DNA from: Massospora cicadina
Taxonomy: Eukaryota; Entomophthoromycota; Entomophthoromycetes; Entomophthorales; Entomophthoraceae
DNA length: 64,000 nucleotides
NCBI GenBank assembly: GCA_022478985.1
Contig: JAKSZP010017377.1
Location: forward strand, 1 to 64,000
Direction of reading: 5' to 3'
The translations under genes and the position numbers were made by a program. The notes below the pieces were generated by a model. That model was not told where the DNA came from, ran no database searches, and saw only the letters and a list, made by a program, of their open reading frames with translations. Of the stretch, positions 20,765 to 32,304 are shown in pieces. Every line of letters starts with the position of its first letter. The stretch's first letter is position 1.

Positions 20765-23670
20765 TTATCCTCTCCTCCTTTGGACTCCACCCCTCCAGGG
20801 GCATTCGCTAAGTAAAAAGCTTTATGGTCTTGGGCCAATTTCATGGCTGCAATGGCTGGCTTGGACTTTGATCCTGCAGCCTCAGGGAATAGCTTGAGTA
20901 ATGCTGCAATTAGCTCTTGGGCATGCTCGCAGTCAAGCGCTGGAACCCAACTGTTCTCTGCTGCATCAAATCCTTCTAGGATACAAGATATTCAAGCCTT
21001 CTTCTTACCCAATGAGAGGTAACAATCTCCTCCACTTCCCATTATGGTGTACCATCCCAGAGATGAGATTTGGGAGTCTCTGGAGGGGGGCCCTCAATCA
21101 ACGTGAGTTTTGCTTTCATGGAATACCTAAAAGCTTCAAAACGAGGAGGGAAGATCCAACTGGTAGGAGGCGTGGCCCACCTTTTTTGACAACGCTGTAT
21201 GGCCCAATCCTTTTTGGTCCAAGCTTTTTACATAATTTCTTGATATGAATGTTTTTTAGCATCCAGCATCACGAGATCCCCTTCCTTGTATGCAATTACA
21301 ACCTATATCTTACCATCAGCATGCTCCTTGTAAGCCTGCATGGCCGCATTTAAATCTATGCTCACCCTTTGGTGTACTTTCTTGATCATTTTTGCAAAGT
21401 CCACCACCGCTTCCACCTTGGATCCAAAACGGGGATCCATGTTTAAGGTGGTATTGAAGCCATATTTGGCATAGAAGGGAGTCAACCGATTGATGCATGT
21501 TGTGCATTTTTTATAACTGAATTGGGCCATGGGAAGATGGGAAAACCAATCTTAATGATATGCGGCAGTATAACACCGCAAGAACTGTTCAAGGCACTGG
21601 ATCACTCATTCTGTCTGCCCATCTGATTAGGGATGATAGACATATGAACGGAAGAAACGGATTTGCGGAGTCTTACACAACTCTTCTCAAAAGACAGAGG
21701 TGAACTGGAGACTTTGATCACTAATAATTTCTTGAAGGACCCCAAGAAAAGCAAACACATGAATGACAAAGAGCCTAGCCATCTCTGTTGCGGTTATTGT
21801 AGTTCTGCAAGGAATAAAGTTGAAAACTTCGTAAAAAGATCCACCACTACCATGATGACATCATAACCATCAGAGACCGGTATTTCCACAATGAAATCTA
21901 CTGATAGGGAAGTCCAGGGCCCTTCAGCCTTCTGGACTGGTACCAACAACCCCGCTAAAGTTGACGATTGGGTTTCATCTGATTGCAGATCAGGCACTCT
22001 TTACAATACCTGCTCATCTGAGCAGGTAAGCCCTTCCAGTTTTATGTGCAGCAAATTAGCTCCAGAGCCTTCACCTTCTCAGGATGACCAATGGTTATTC
22101 CGTGAGATGGTCTCAAATGATTCTAGGCGAAGTGGTCCAGTGGGAACCCATAAGCGCTCCTGAAGCCACACCATCTCTTCCTTTATGTGGTATCCTCTAT
22201 TGTTTTCCTCCTAATTCAATGTGCTTTTAGCAAGGACCATTGTATATTCTGCTGACAAAGGCTGGGAAAGGACAACCTTCCTGAACATACCATATTCCTC
22301 ACATTTTCTAGAGGTGCAAGCGTTGGCCAACTGGCTAAGGGAAAGGACAGTTGGGGCATGTCTTACCCGGCGGAAACATAAAAGTGTATTATGCACCTCA
22401 ACCTCCTTAGGATCAGGAGCTAGTGCAGGATTACAGCCCAAAGCATCTGCTAAAACATTATTTCCCTTCGTAAATTCATAAGAAAATGCAAATTGTGCAA
22501 GGGTCTCATGCCAGTAGGTCTGCCGTGGGGTTAGGACATGAGGTGAGCGAATGTATAATAAGGCACAGTGATCTGCACATACATGGAAGGGTCTTTGATG
22601 AGCCATGCAAGTGATGACGCCAATAATCAGCGCCTTGACCACTGCTATATTTCTTTATAGTATAAGTCATAGCTTAACTCTGGTAAAGACATCTTCCTAG
22701 AAAAATCTCACTGGATGCTCTATTCCATCTTCACCTACTTGCTATATGGCCGCTGCTATGGCAATGTTGAAGGCATCTGAAGCAACAATAAACTCTTAAT
22801 TGTGGTCAGAATGGTGAAGAACAGAAGTGGACAGCAACATACATTTTACTGCTTTGAAGGCATTCTCCAAAATGGGGGACTACTGAAGTACTTTTGCCCC
22901 ACTCGCCTTATATAAAGGCGCGGCAACTTCATAAAGGTTTGGTGTAAACTTCTTAAGGAATGTACACGTCCCCAAAAAGCTTTACAATTCCTTAAAAGAA
23001 GTTGGAGTGGGCCACTAATGAATCGCCTTCTCCTTGTCTGGAGCTATCATGTGCCCTTGGTCAAACATGACATTGCCCTGAATGGTGACTGAGACTTAAA
23101 CGCTCACACTTACTGATTTTCAGAGTAAGGTTGTCTGCCCTTAAAAGCTCCACCACCTGCCAAAGGTGTACTGCATGGGACTCATTGTCAGGGGAGAACA
23201 CCAAAATTTCTCATCCATATAAGCTACCGCGCATACCCTCAGCAGGTCCCCCAAAGCCACATCAATATGACTTTGAAAGATAGAAGGGGCATATTTAAGC
23301 CCAAAGGGCATGACCCAAAAATGTAATATTTTTTTCTGGTATGGAATGCAGTCAACCACTCCTGGACCTTCTTGATACGGACTTGATTGAACAATTTAAA
23401 ACAATTCAGCTTGGGTAAGACTCACGCCTTATCCACATAGCGTGTAGTCTGTGAGTCCAGGGGGATGGTATGTAAGTCTGGTATAGTGACGTTGTTGAGA
23501 TTCCCAATCTACGCATAGGTGTAAGGTGCCATCGCCTTCTTAACAAAGAGAAGTGAGGAACACACAGGGGAAGTTCGCTGAAAAATAGCACCCTTGGCTA
23601 ATTGCTCCTCAACCCCCACATCTAAGGCATCTTCCTCTCAGACAGCCAATGGGTAAATGAGGGAAGATAT
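20765..23670 (-). pseudogene. Pol pseudogene of chromovirus C/D (RT, RNase H, integrase, chromodomain)
   Basis: On the minus strand, from right to left: RT with MPFGLKYAPSIFQ and AVAYMDE in place of YMDD (23359-23141); RNase H and linker with VCADHCALLY and QLANACTS (22642-22211); integrase with VDFIVEIPVSDGYDVIMVVV and LFTKF (21997-21794) and MAQFSYKKC (21530-21303); and a chromodomain reading WEVEEIVTSHWVRRRLEYLV (about 21050-20990). Each block matches element B closely. Frames change between blocks and stops are frequent, so no product is possible. Confidence 0.85.
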
Positions 23671-24768
23671 TGTCATATTCTGGTGGTTGAACTTGTAAAT
23701 AAACCTTTGACAACTATCAGATTAGGCTAATTAATCTTTCAACGCTTGAGCTAACACCTATATTCTCACCTAAAAGCCTATTTCAATCATTCAAATTTGG
23801 GCCAAATATCTCAATGATAATCTATTCAATTATTTTATCAGAGCACTAAGCCCAAATACGCTCACATATTATTTCTGATTTCCAATGCATCAAATCTTGG
23901 CAATTGGTCCCAATTATTAGGAACACAATCAGCTTAATCGTATACAAAATTATCTGGGGATGACCTGAAGTTAACGTCTGAAAATCTCATGGATTTCAGA
24001 AGAATGAAAAAATGTAATCAATTTAACACCTTAGGGTAAAAATTGTATGTCGATCCACATAATTAACATGATAGCACTTGCATGACCGCCCAAAAGGGGT
24101 TACCTAGTACTATTGAGGAAGAGGCCTGCTAATTTTCTTAAAAGGAGTGCATCATTTACTTCAAATGATGCCAAAATTTCACATAAGGTGTATTTCACCA
24201 GCAGTATGACGAAACTGAAATCTAGAAGATCTTAGGACAATTTTGCATTCTTTTATCGCAATTTTTGTACCTGAATCCTCCCAAGTTTGAGAGTATTTTA
24301 TCACCAATGAACCTAAGAAAAGGTTTAGTCATAGACCAAACTGAGGTGGTAAAATAGCTGTTGAAATTTTGTGCTGGAATGTGGCCAGGAGATGCCCTAG
24401 AGGTATAAAAACTGGTGCCTGGCCTAATGAACATTATCTAATAAATACCTTTGGATAAAAAAATATTTATTTTATCCTTTTCCTGGTTTTTATCTGATTC
24501 TTAACCTTGGAGAAGTGTCGGCAAACTGGAAGGACCAAATTCCCAGTTTGTATTAAATCCTGCCTTGGCTGAAGTTCCCAAATTTGAAGGAAAAATTTTG
24601 CCCAAAGTTGGCTGGAAGAGTCGAGGTGAATTTAATAGGCCTAGTGAGTTGTTTAACGGTCCAAATACCATAAACTACAGGCATTATTGAGGATCAACCA
24701 TTGGAACCTTGGCCCAAATAGACGTTTAGGATAACAATTTCCAAGTGAGAGATCCTCAGATTTTGACA
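23671..24768 (+). repeat. 5' LTR of element G
   Basis: This 1,098-bp LTR starts TGTCATATTCTGGTGG and ends GATTTTGACA. It matches the LTR at 31219-32304. GAGGTATAAAAACTGG (24398-24413) is a clear TATA box and AATAAA-like sequence follows at 24440, so the R region probably starts near 24430. No open frame of interest lies in it. Confidence 0.93.
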
Positions 24769-24785
24769 ACTAATGTTCACTTAAA
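24769..24785 (+). promoter_or_regulatory. Primer-binding site of element G
   Basis: ACTAATGTTCACTT follows the LTR directly. It aligns with ACTGGTGCTCACTA after the LTR of element H (42589) and TTTAGTACTCATTT after that of J (41394). The shared ancestor probably had TGGTGCTCACT, which would pair with a tRNA ending AGTGAGCACCA. In G the TGG has decayed to TAA. Confidence 0.55.
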
Positions 24786-24859
24786 AACAGTTACATTCTC
24801 CAAAATAGATTTAATGACCAATTCCTGGCAGAATCTGCCAGACGAGAAAGTGACAACAG

Positions 24860-25967
24860 ATGGAAACCAGTGACAAAGAAATCTTGGATTATTTTAATAT
24901 CAGCCGCCACAGCTCTGAATCGAGTACCTCCTACTCCCTGGATCTTATCACAGTGGGGGGAGCTCATGCAGATACAACCAGCCCAATTATTTTTACATCT
25001 TCTAGCGTAAAAGCTATGCTGGAAACCCTATATCCAGGTTTTAGGATTGTACTTCACAAATTGATCCCTCCTTCAGCCTTTTCTAATACCTTAAGGATCA
25101 GGCACTCAAGATGGAGATATATATGAAGTACCACGATGCTACCATGGCATCTCTTGCCAGACGTCTCACAGACACTCAAGCAATTAAAGAATTCCTGATT
25201 ACCTTTGTTCAACCTTTAATTAAGCATACCCAGAAGATAATTGCTAGACAAAATCTGGAAATCACAAAAATCTACCATGTGCAAGGGGAGGAACAATCTT
25301 CCCAAAATGCCCTACTGGACAAGCTAAATTTCTTTTTTGCTGAATTCTGAAAGGAAACTTTTGATTATACGGACTTGCCAATAAAGCTCATGGGATATTA
25401 AACACTCTCAAGGAGCTTCTGAATTAAGGAATCCCAAAAATAACCGCAGAAGTTATGGCACGCTATGGTTTATCACAAGAATTGGTACAAACTATGAATA
25501 ACCGCTGTCAAAAACTGAAAAGCCATTTGGATTACCTATTGTCTCAATCAGAACGACTTCCCATACATGCCACTTTGGGCCAAAGAAATCACCTGGAGTA
25601 CTATGTAAAAGTTAATGACTTTGAAGAGTATGTTCAGGCTGAGTTGGATACTATCAACAAAAACTTCGAGAACCTTGCAGCAAAGCCAGCCGTCCAAAAT
25701 AGGGATGAAGAAGATGCCCAGACTAAAGAGGAATTTAATAAACTTTGGACTGTGGTGTCGATATTGCAGGCCAGAAATACTGAAATTACTCAAGAAAATT
25801 GGGAACTCAGAATGCAGCTATTAACTGCAAATTCCCAAGGAGACAGTATGGACAAAGATATAAAAAGCTTAACAACCAATCAAGCTTATTCAAAGAGGAG
25901 TACAACAACCTTAAAAAAGAACTCGAATCCCTCAAAAAGCAAGGCTGCCAATGCTGACCAACTTTGA
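24860..25967 (+). pseudogene. Gag N-terminal, coiled-coil region of element G
   Basis: Three open blocks (24860-25126, 25111-25350, 25455-25967) form a leader region. The third, 170 residues long, has a charged helical pattern (YVQAELDTINKNFENLAAK, then NKLWTVVSILQARNTEITQE) typical of a coiled coil, which would promote particle assembly. A stop near 25350 and a frame change split the region. It precedes the capsid-like region and has no enzyme motif. Confidence 0.65.
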
Positions 25968-26243
25968 CCAAAAAGAAATAGAAAAAAGCTCCACTTATTC
26001 GGCAAAAAAACAGCCTGGAAAAGTAACTAAAGGCCGAATTTAGGCGTCAGAATCCAGTAGTTCAGATCAATATCATGAAATCAAATCATTGGAAGTTGAC
26101 ACCAATACAGAAACTGATATTTTGAACATCCGTTCTATGCCTAGAGTCCTAGCATCAATCCTGACTCCAGATAGTTCACAATGGAAAGAGGCCAATTTTA
26201 GGTGATGATACACCAAAACGCTCAATAAAGAAATACAACTTCT

Positions 26244-26935
26244 ATGCCCAAAATAGGGAGAGATGACTTCAAACCACTGAATTTACCAAAGTTCAATAAG
26301 GATGGAAACGTTCACTCTTTCCTCAAACTATTTGAAAAAGTAATGAGAGGAGCATCAGACCATGCGAAAGGATTGGCACTGATTAACTCACTTGATGCCC
26401 ATAGCTGCGACCTTGTTATGCCCTATTTGGGTGACGATTAGTCCTATATGGATGCCAAAGTTGCAATAACAAAATGTTTTGGAGGGCTTGAAAAACTAGA
26501 ACCCCAAAAAGGGAGCTTCTTAATATCAAATTCAAACAGAATGAGACTATTAAGGACTTTGTGGATAGATTCTTCCATGAGGCACAAGTTCTGCATGGGT
26601 GCAATGCAATAGATAAGTTTGATGCCAAGATTGCAATGGAGCATGCAATTATGCTCTTCCATGAATTAACTAATGTTATGCTGTCTGAATAAAATGGAAG
26701 CTTGGAAATCCAAGAGCTTACAAATTACTTGAGAAGCTGTTCCCATAATCTCGTTACTCATAATTGGGCCAAAGATCAGCAAAAATATCGATTTTTGGGC
26801 CTAAAAAGCAACATCATGTCTGACCAGGGGAAAGGTTCCCAAAATATAAACCAAAAATTCGAGCAAAACAGCAAACAGGGCCAAATACTTGCTACATTTG
26901 CAGTCAACAAGAATATTTAGGTAGACAATGCTTCA
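26244..26935 (+). pseudogene. Gag capsid and zinc-knuckle region of element G
   Basis: LNLPKFNKDGNVHSFLKLFE with ALINSLDAHSCDLVMPYL (26270-26440) resembles the capsid region of Ty3/Gypsy Gag. Relic J has a similar block at 50700-50830. At 26890-26931 the reading CYICSQQEYLGRQC fits CX2CX4HX4C with the histidine changed to tyrosine, a nucleocapsid knuckle that would bind genomic RNA. A stop at 26439 and frameshifts break the gene. Confidence 0.7.
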
Positions 26936-27429
26936 GACGGTCCAATAAAAAGCATGGGGTCAACTTTGCTCTAGAAATCAGCAGTGACATTGAGATGGGA
27001 AAAGAGCGGGTTGAGTAGAGGCGGAATGCTCTAACTACACCAATTTTTAAACTATTCCACCTGACCCTGATGAACTCTTTAGGGCTGAAGATGTTGCTAA
27101 AGATAACCTCCACCATATCGTGGCTAATGATGTCATGATGGTCACTACTTGGGCCACAGCAAAAGCAACTAAACCCTTAAAAATACCAAAGAAGCCTAAG
27201 CAGAGGTAAAAAACCTTACGCAAAACAGATTAATGATCATGTTTAGACCTCCAACCCAAGTGTTTGACCGACCTACCTAAACTTAACAACGTTCAAGTAA
27301 CCATTCCCATGAAGACCTTAGCAGATAACTTCCCAGATATTTGCTCAAGCCTAAAATCACACCTGGAATCGGGCAGCAATCACACATAATAAATAACTCT
27401 GAAAACTACTCTGAATGTACTTATGTGGA

Positions 27430-27844
27430 CATAGCAGTAAACAAGGTGCAATTTTGGGCCATTGTTGATAGCGGTGCTCCTATCAATATAGTCAGCACAA
27501 AGTTGGTTAAAAACTGAAAATTGCACTTGATGTTGCCCACTGTCAGGAATATGGAACCGCTAAAGCATACAACCAAATCGCTGGGCGCCTACATTACCCT
27601 ACCACTCATATTTTGATCCATTGTAGTAACAGCACCTTCCATAGTGTTGCCAAATACAAACTATGATATCCTAATCGAGACTGATTTCCTAAGACCATGT
27701 GGATTTTTTACCAATCATAAGGATGATACTCTCACCATTCTGGGCCAGGCTATTCCACTTTACTATAATTGTGATAAGGCAGTTGATAAAATAAACCCAT
27801 CCTATTCAAAAATCTGGCCTACAAAATGGGGCCGTCCTGATTGA
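27430..27844 (+). pseudogene. Retropepsin of element G
   Basis: FWAIVDSGAPINIVSTKLV carries the D-S-G-A active site at 27466-27477. YDILIETDFLRPCGF (about 27661-27705) is the second conserved block, usually ILLGxDFL. The spacing of about 65 residues fits a retropepsin. A stop after KLVKN interrupts it. It lies between the zinc knuckle and RT, as expected for gag-pro-pol order. Confidence 0.75.
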
Positions 27845-28329
27845 GTATTCCAAAGCTTGGTCAAAGATAAAATTACTTCACACTCAGATTAATATGTCAA
27901 TTGGCATTCCACTTTGATCAAATCAGACCATCACTATACCATCTGGAGAACAAGTAATTGTCCCAACGGGACTAACAATTAATATCCTGGAAGGACTTTA
28001 TGGTGAAGTATATTTACCATGGTCTAAATCTGATTTGAACCAAACACTGCCCCTGGTACTATCATTCCGGGCCATGGAGAATACATATCTTATGTGCAAA
28101 CCTGCAAAATTAGCCCATCTCCATTAGGCGACATCAAACAATCACTTTTCTGCATCTGCTCCCTACCACAGAAATTCACTCATTCCATGAGTTTGGAACT
28201 CTTGTCAAATTAGGGCTCCCTAATAAGGACCAACTCAGCATAAATAACGTTGTCCCTATGACCGATTTAAGCAAACTAACCAACTCCAAAAAAGCCAAGC
28301 TCAGGAGTTATTCTCTAAGTATTGGGAAA

Positions 28330-29040
28330 AATATTTACACAAGACAATTTCGACTTGGGTTGTGCTAATGGTGTCACCCACAAAATCGATACTGGAGGTC
28401 ATAAACCTCTTTGATTATGCCCTATTAGACGCTCAAAATCATCTGAAGAAGCTGTATCCAAGGAGGTTAAAGAACTCCTCGATTGTGGCATGCTAGATTT
28501 TTCAAAAAAGTCCATGGGCAGCACCAATTTTAATAGTATAGAAGAAGGGTGAAAGCAACTGAATAGTCATTGACTATCAGAAGTTAAACAACATCACAAA
28601 GAAGGACTCGTACTCACTGCCATGAATTGACAATGCCTTGGATAGGCTAGGGGCATGAATTTCCTCTTGGCAATGGATCTTGTCAGTGGATATTGGCGAA
28701 TAGATCTTCCCAAAAAGGAGTGCGAGAAATGTGCACTCCTAACCCAAGAGGGCCTAATCCAGCTGACGAGAATGCCTCAAGGGCTCTGCAATGCCCCAGC
28801 TACTTTCTAAAGGGCTATGGACACAATTCTGGAAGATTTGAATTTATCATGTGCACTAGTGTACCTTGATGATATTAAAAAGTTTTCAGCTGCACTTTTG
28901 ATGACCACTTGGAACTTTTAGAGGAGGTTTTTAGAAGGCTAGCAGCTGCAAACTTAATAATCAATCCAAAAATTTCCAGATATTCAAAGACCAATTGGAA
29001 TACCTCAGATTTGAAATTGACAAAGTGGGTCTTTGGCCCC
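28330..29040 (+). pseudogene. Reverse transcriptase of element G
   Basis: The plus-strand reading gives EEAVSKEVKELLDCGMLDF, VIDYQKLNN-like sequence (28565-28590), AMDLVSGYWRIDLPKKE, RMPQGLCNAPATF and LVYLDDI (Y-L-D-D at 28862-28873). These are fingers-to-palm motifs of Ty3/Gypsy RT, with PQGLCNAP in place of PFGLxNAP. Several stops are present. RNase H follows directly. Confidence 0.85.
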
Positions 29041-29660
29041 AACCTCTAAGCTGGATGCCATCTCCAAAATGGAATGGCCAAATCCAAGTGCAATATTCAA
29101 GTATCCTAGGCATGATCAGGTACTATTGCCAATTTATTGCTGAATTTGCACAACTTGGAGAGCCGCTTTTCTATCTGATTAAAGATAAGGTCCCAATCAA
29201 CTGGACTCCAGCTTGCCAGGATACATTTGACCAACTCCAATTGGCCCTATTAAGCGCTCCTGTTCTTCAATACCCAGACTTTGATCACGAATTTATTGTC
29301 CAAACTTATGCATCCTGAACAGTAGTGGGGGAAATGTTATCCCAAGTTGGAGAAGATGGTGAAGAACATCCAGTTGCCTTTTCTAGTCGGACCTTAAACG
29401 TTCACAAAAGGAACTATACAGTGATGGAACAAGAATTCTTAGCTGTCATATATGCTTGCAAGCAATTCCAGGTCTACATTCATGGTACTCATTTCAAAAT
29501 TGTTACTGATCATGCTTCTCTAAGATGGTTGAATAACTTAAGAGAACCTGAGGCTGATTAGCCTGCCGGGCATTAAAGCTTCAAGCCTATGACTACACCA
29601 TCAAGAATTGAGCTGGGGCAAAATACCAAAATGCCAACTGTCTATCCCAACTAACCACCT
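28995..29660 (+). pseudogene. RT connection and RNase H of element G
   Basis: Two open blocks (28995-29318 and 29325-29561) read ILGMIRYYCQFIAEFAQL, NWTPACQDTFDQLQLAL, HPVAFSSRTLNVHKRNYTVM, EQEFLAVIYACKQFQVY and IVTDHASLRWL. These give the thumb and connection, then RNase H with its acidic residues. A TGA at about 29317 separates the blocks in the same frame. The match to canonical Ty3/Gypsy RNase H is strong. Confidence 0.88.
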
Positions 29661-29784
29661 TTGCAACACTTAGTCAAGCTGCTGATGAGTTGTTTATGAA
29701 ATGATCAGAGTATAGTATTATGATGAGCAAAATTCGTCCAAAAAGTATTATTGGATCTATGAAAAATACAATAATCAAAAACGG

Positions 29785-30648
29785 ATGCTTTACAAGATCG
29801 TTGGGGATAAAAAGTTTATTTTCCCAAGACCATCAGCCCAAACAGACCTAATAATGGCAGTTCATAAGGCCATAAGGCATGGCGGATTCAAGAAAACAAA
29901 AGAGCATCTTAAGCAAAACTACTACTTGGAGTCATTGCATTTTTACATCCAAGAAATGCTTGAATGCTGTGCAGAGTGCCAAGGCGAAAGACTGTTCCAA
30001 AAAAGCTCATCTTATCAGATTATTCAGCCCAATTTTGCCTGGCACACTGTATCCATTGATGTTGTTGGCCCACTTCCAACAAGCAATATGAATGCCAAGT
30101 ACATAATCATAGCCATAGACCATTTGACTAAATGAGTCGAGGCCAAGGCCATATGGGAAGCTGGAGCAGCAACCACCGCCAAGTTCGTACTTGAAAACAT
30201 CATCCACAAACATGAATGTCCACAGGTTATTTTGACTGATAATGGAACCAACTTTACCAGCAATGTCCTTGCCAAACTCAACCAACTTATGTGAGTACGA
30301 GGTGTGCTTTCTGTTTCCTATCACCCCAAAACTAATGGGACTGTTGAGCACGCAAACAGGACGTTGGTGAACATTAACCAGAAATTAACCTCAGCCAACC
30401 CATCCAAATGGAGTACTTATCTAAGTTCGGTGGTCTTCTCCTACAATATCTTCTACCATTCATCAACAAGGATGTCTCCATTTCAAGTAACATATGGTAG
30501 ACACCTGGCCCTACCAACGCTGCTATATCTGGCCCTAGAGGATCCTGGCAAAAACACTTATCCTCAGTACGTTGAGAAGCTTGCAAATGCCTTAATTAAA
30601 ATTACAATCTCGAGCCTTCAACAACAGTTTTGCCAAGAAAAAGCCTAA
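29785..30648 (+). pseudogene. Integrase of element G
   Basis: Open blocks 29785-30135 and 30304-30648 give the zinc module (VHKAIRHGG, LECCAECQG), WHTVSIDVVGPLP (first aspartate), [12 protein letters not shown] (second aspartate, about 30232) and HPKTNGTVEHANR (glutamate, about 30340). HSSTRMSPFQVTYGRHLALP follows. In-frame stops near 30135 and 30292 break it. No GPY/F or chromodomain block is recognised before the LTR, although the tail is degraded. Confidence 0.88.
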
Positions 30649-30699
30649 CACCAAAAGGACTTAGAGAATTGCTATACACTGGTTGAATTTGAAGTTAAT

Positions 30700-30754
30700 G
30701 AAGAAGTTCTATTTTGTGACCATCTAGTACTAAAAAAGAAGAAGTTCTATTTTG
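30700..30754 (+). mobile_element. Micro-retroposon 1 (21 nt) in element G
   Basis: A perfect 17-bp direct repeat, GAAGAAGTTCTATTTTG (30700-30716 and 30738-30754), flanks a 21-nt insert (30717-30737) that ends GACCATCTAGTACTAAAAAA. The A-tail and the long target duplication are the signature of LINE-type retroposition. The insert matches the 3' ends of the inserts at 38125-38170 and 52575-52625, as a strongly 5'-truncated copy would. Confidence 0.75.
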
Positions 30755-31206
30755 CAGCACCCACAGATTGGGCTGAATGCAAAAGTTAGATCGCATCTGG
30801 GTCAGGCCATTCAAAATGACTGAGATAAATATCTAAGTTCAAATACACAATCAAGTGTACTAGGACCAGAAATACACAACCAAGTCCATGAAAAATTACT
30901 AATAAGGTTTAATAGGTGGGCCAATTAAAAAAAAATGAAAAAAAACCACAAAACAAAACCAAAAAAAAACAAAAAATACTTAAATAATAGTTTTATCATA
31001 ATTAATATTTCAGTTTGCACTTGGGGTAGGGGAGAGGATTTAACTTCATACTTGATGGGCATTCAGGCCAACATACTTCAGAATCATCAGCCATTCTGGC
31101 AAAAGTTACCAAATAGAAAAACCAACTACATTCTCATTGGGCGTTCAGGATGATCGAAAAAACCAACATAGACTAATTAGGAATCTTAGGGCTTATGTTT
31201 GGATCA

Positions 31207-31218
31207 GGTCGGGGGAAA
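31207..31218 (+). promoter_or_regulatory. Polypurine tract of element G
   Basis: GGTCGGGGGAAA directly precedes the 3' LTR. The purine run fits the plus-strand primer of LTR elements and helps fix the LTR start at 31219. Confidence 0.8.
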
Positions 31219-32304
31219 TGTCAGATTACGGTGGTTGACTCAAAAATAAACCTTTGACAACCATCAGATTAGGCCAATTACCCTTTCAACGCTTGAGCTA
31301 ACACCTATATTCTCACCTAAAAGCCTATTGCAATCATACAAATTTGGGCCAAATATCTCAATGATAATCTAATCAATTATTTTTTAGAGCACTCAGCCCA
31401 AATATGCTTGCATATTATGGCCAATTTCTTATGCATCAAATCTTGGCAATTGGTCCCAATTATTGGGAACACAATCAACTTAATCGTATACAAAATTATT
31501 TGGGGATCTCAGGAAGTCAACGTCTGAAAATCCCATGGACTTCAGACGATTGAAAAATGTAATCAATTTAACACCTTAGGGTAAAAATTGTATGTCGATC
31601 CACATAATTGGCATGATAGCACTTGCATGACCGCCCAAAAGGGGTTACCTAGTGCTATTGAGGAAGAGGCCTGCTAATGTCCTGAAAAGGTGCATCATTT
31701 ACTTTAATTGATGCCAAAATTTTACAGAAGGTGTATTTCACCAGCAGTATGACGAAACTGAAATCTAGATCTTAGGACAATTTTGCATGCTTTTATCGCA
31801 ATTTTGTACCTGAATCCTCCCAAGTTTGAGAGTATTTTATCACCGATGAACCTAAGAAAAGGTTTAGTCATAGGCCAAACTGAGGTGGTAAAATACCTGT
31901 TAAATTTTGTGCTGGAATGTGGCCAAAAGATGCCCTAGAGGTATAAATACTGGTGCCTGGCCTAATGAACATTATCTAATAAATAGCTTCAGATAAAAGT
32001 TATATTTGTTTAATCTTTTTCCTGGTTTTATCTGATTCCTAACCTTGCAGAAGAGTCGGCAAACTGGAAGGACCAAATTCTCAGTTTGTATTAAGCCCTG
32101 CTTTGGAAAAAGTTCCCAAATACAAAGGAAAATTACGCCCAAAATTGGCTGGAAGTATTAAGGCAAATTTAATAGGCTAGTGAGTTGTTGAACGGTCCAA
32201 ATACCATAAACTATAGGCGTTATTGAGGATCAACCATTAGAACTTTGGCCCAAATAGACGTTCAGAATACCAATTTCCAAGCGAGCAATCCTTGGATTTT
32301 GACA
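31219..32304 (+). repeat. 3' LTR of element G
   Basis: This 1,086-bp LTR begins TGTCAGATTACGGTGG and ends GATTTTGACA, matching 23671-24768 with small indels. AGGTATAAATACTGG (31937-31951) is the TATA box. The right neighbour is the duplicated GATAT and then resumed chromovirus C/D sequence. Confidence 0.93.

Larger units (their letters stand above)
23671..32304 (+). mobile_element. Ty3/Gypsy element G, complete structure
   Basis: This plus-strand element of 8,634 bp is flanked by perfect 5-bp duplications GATAT (23666-23670 and 32305-32309). It has LTRs of 1,098 and 1,086 bp, a primer site, a coiled-coil Gag region, a zinc knuckle, protease, RT, RNase H, integrase and a polypurine tract. No chromodomain is visible after integrase. 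It belongs to a lineage distinct from A, B and C/D and close to relic J. Stops break all genes. Confidence 0.93.

Noticed and set aside
30935..31153. Lysine-rich open frame of 72 residues as a small protein
   Set aside because: It is translated from an A-rich run just before the polypurine tract of element G and partly from the tract region itself.
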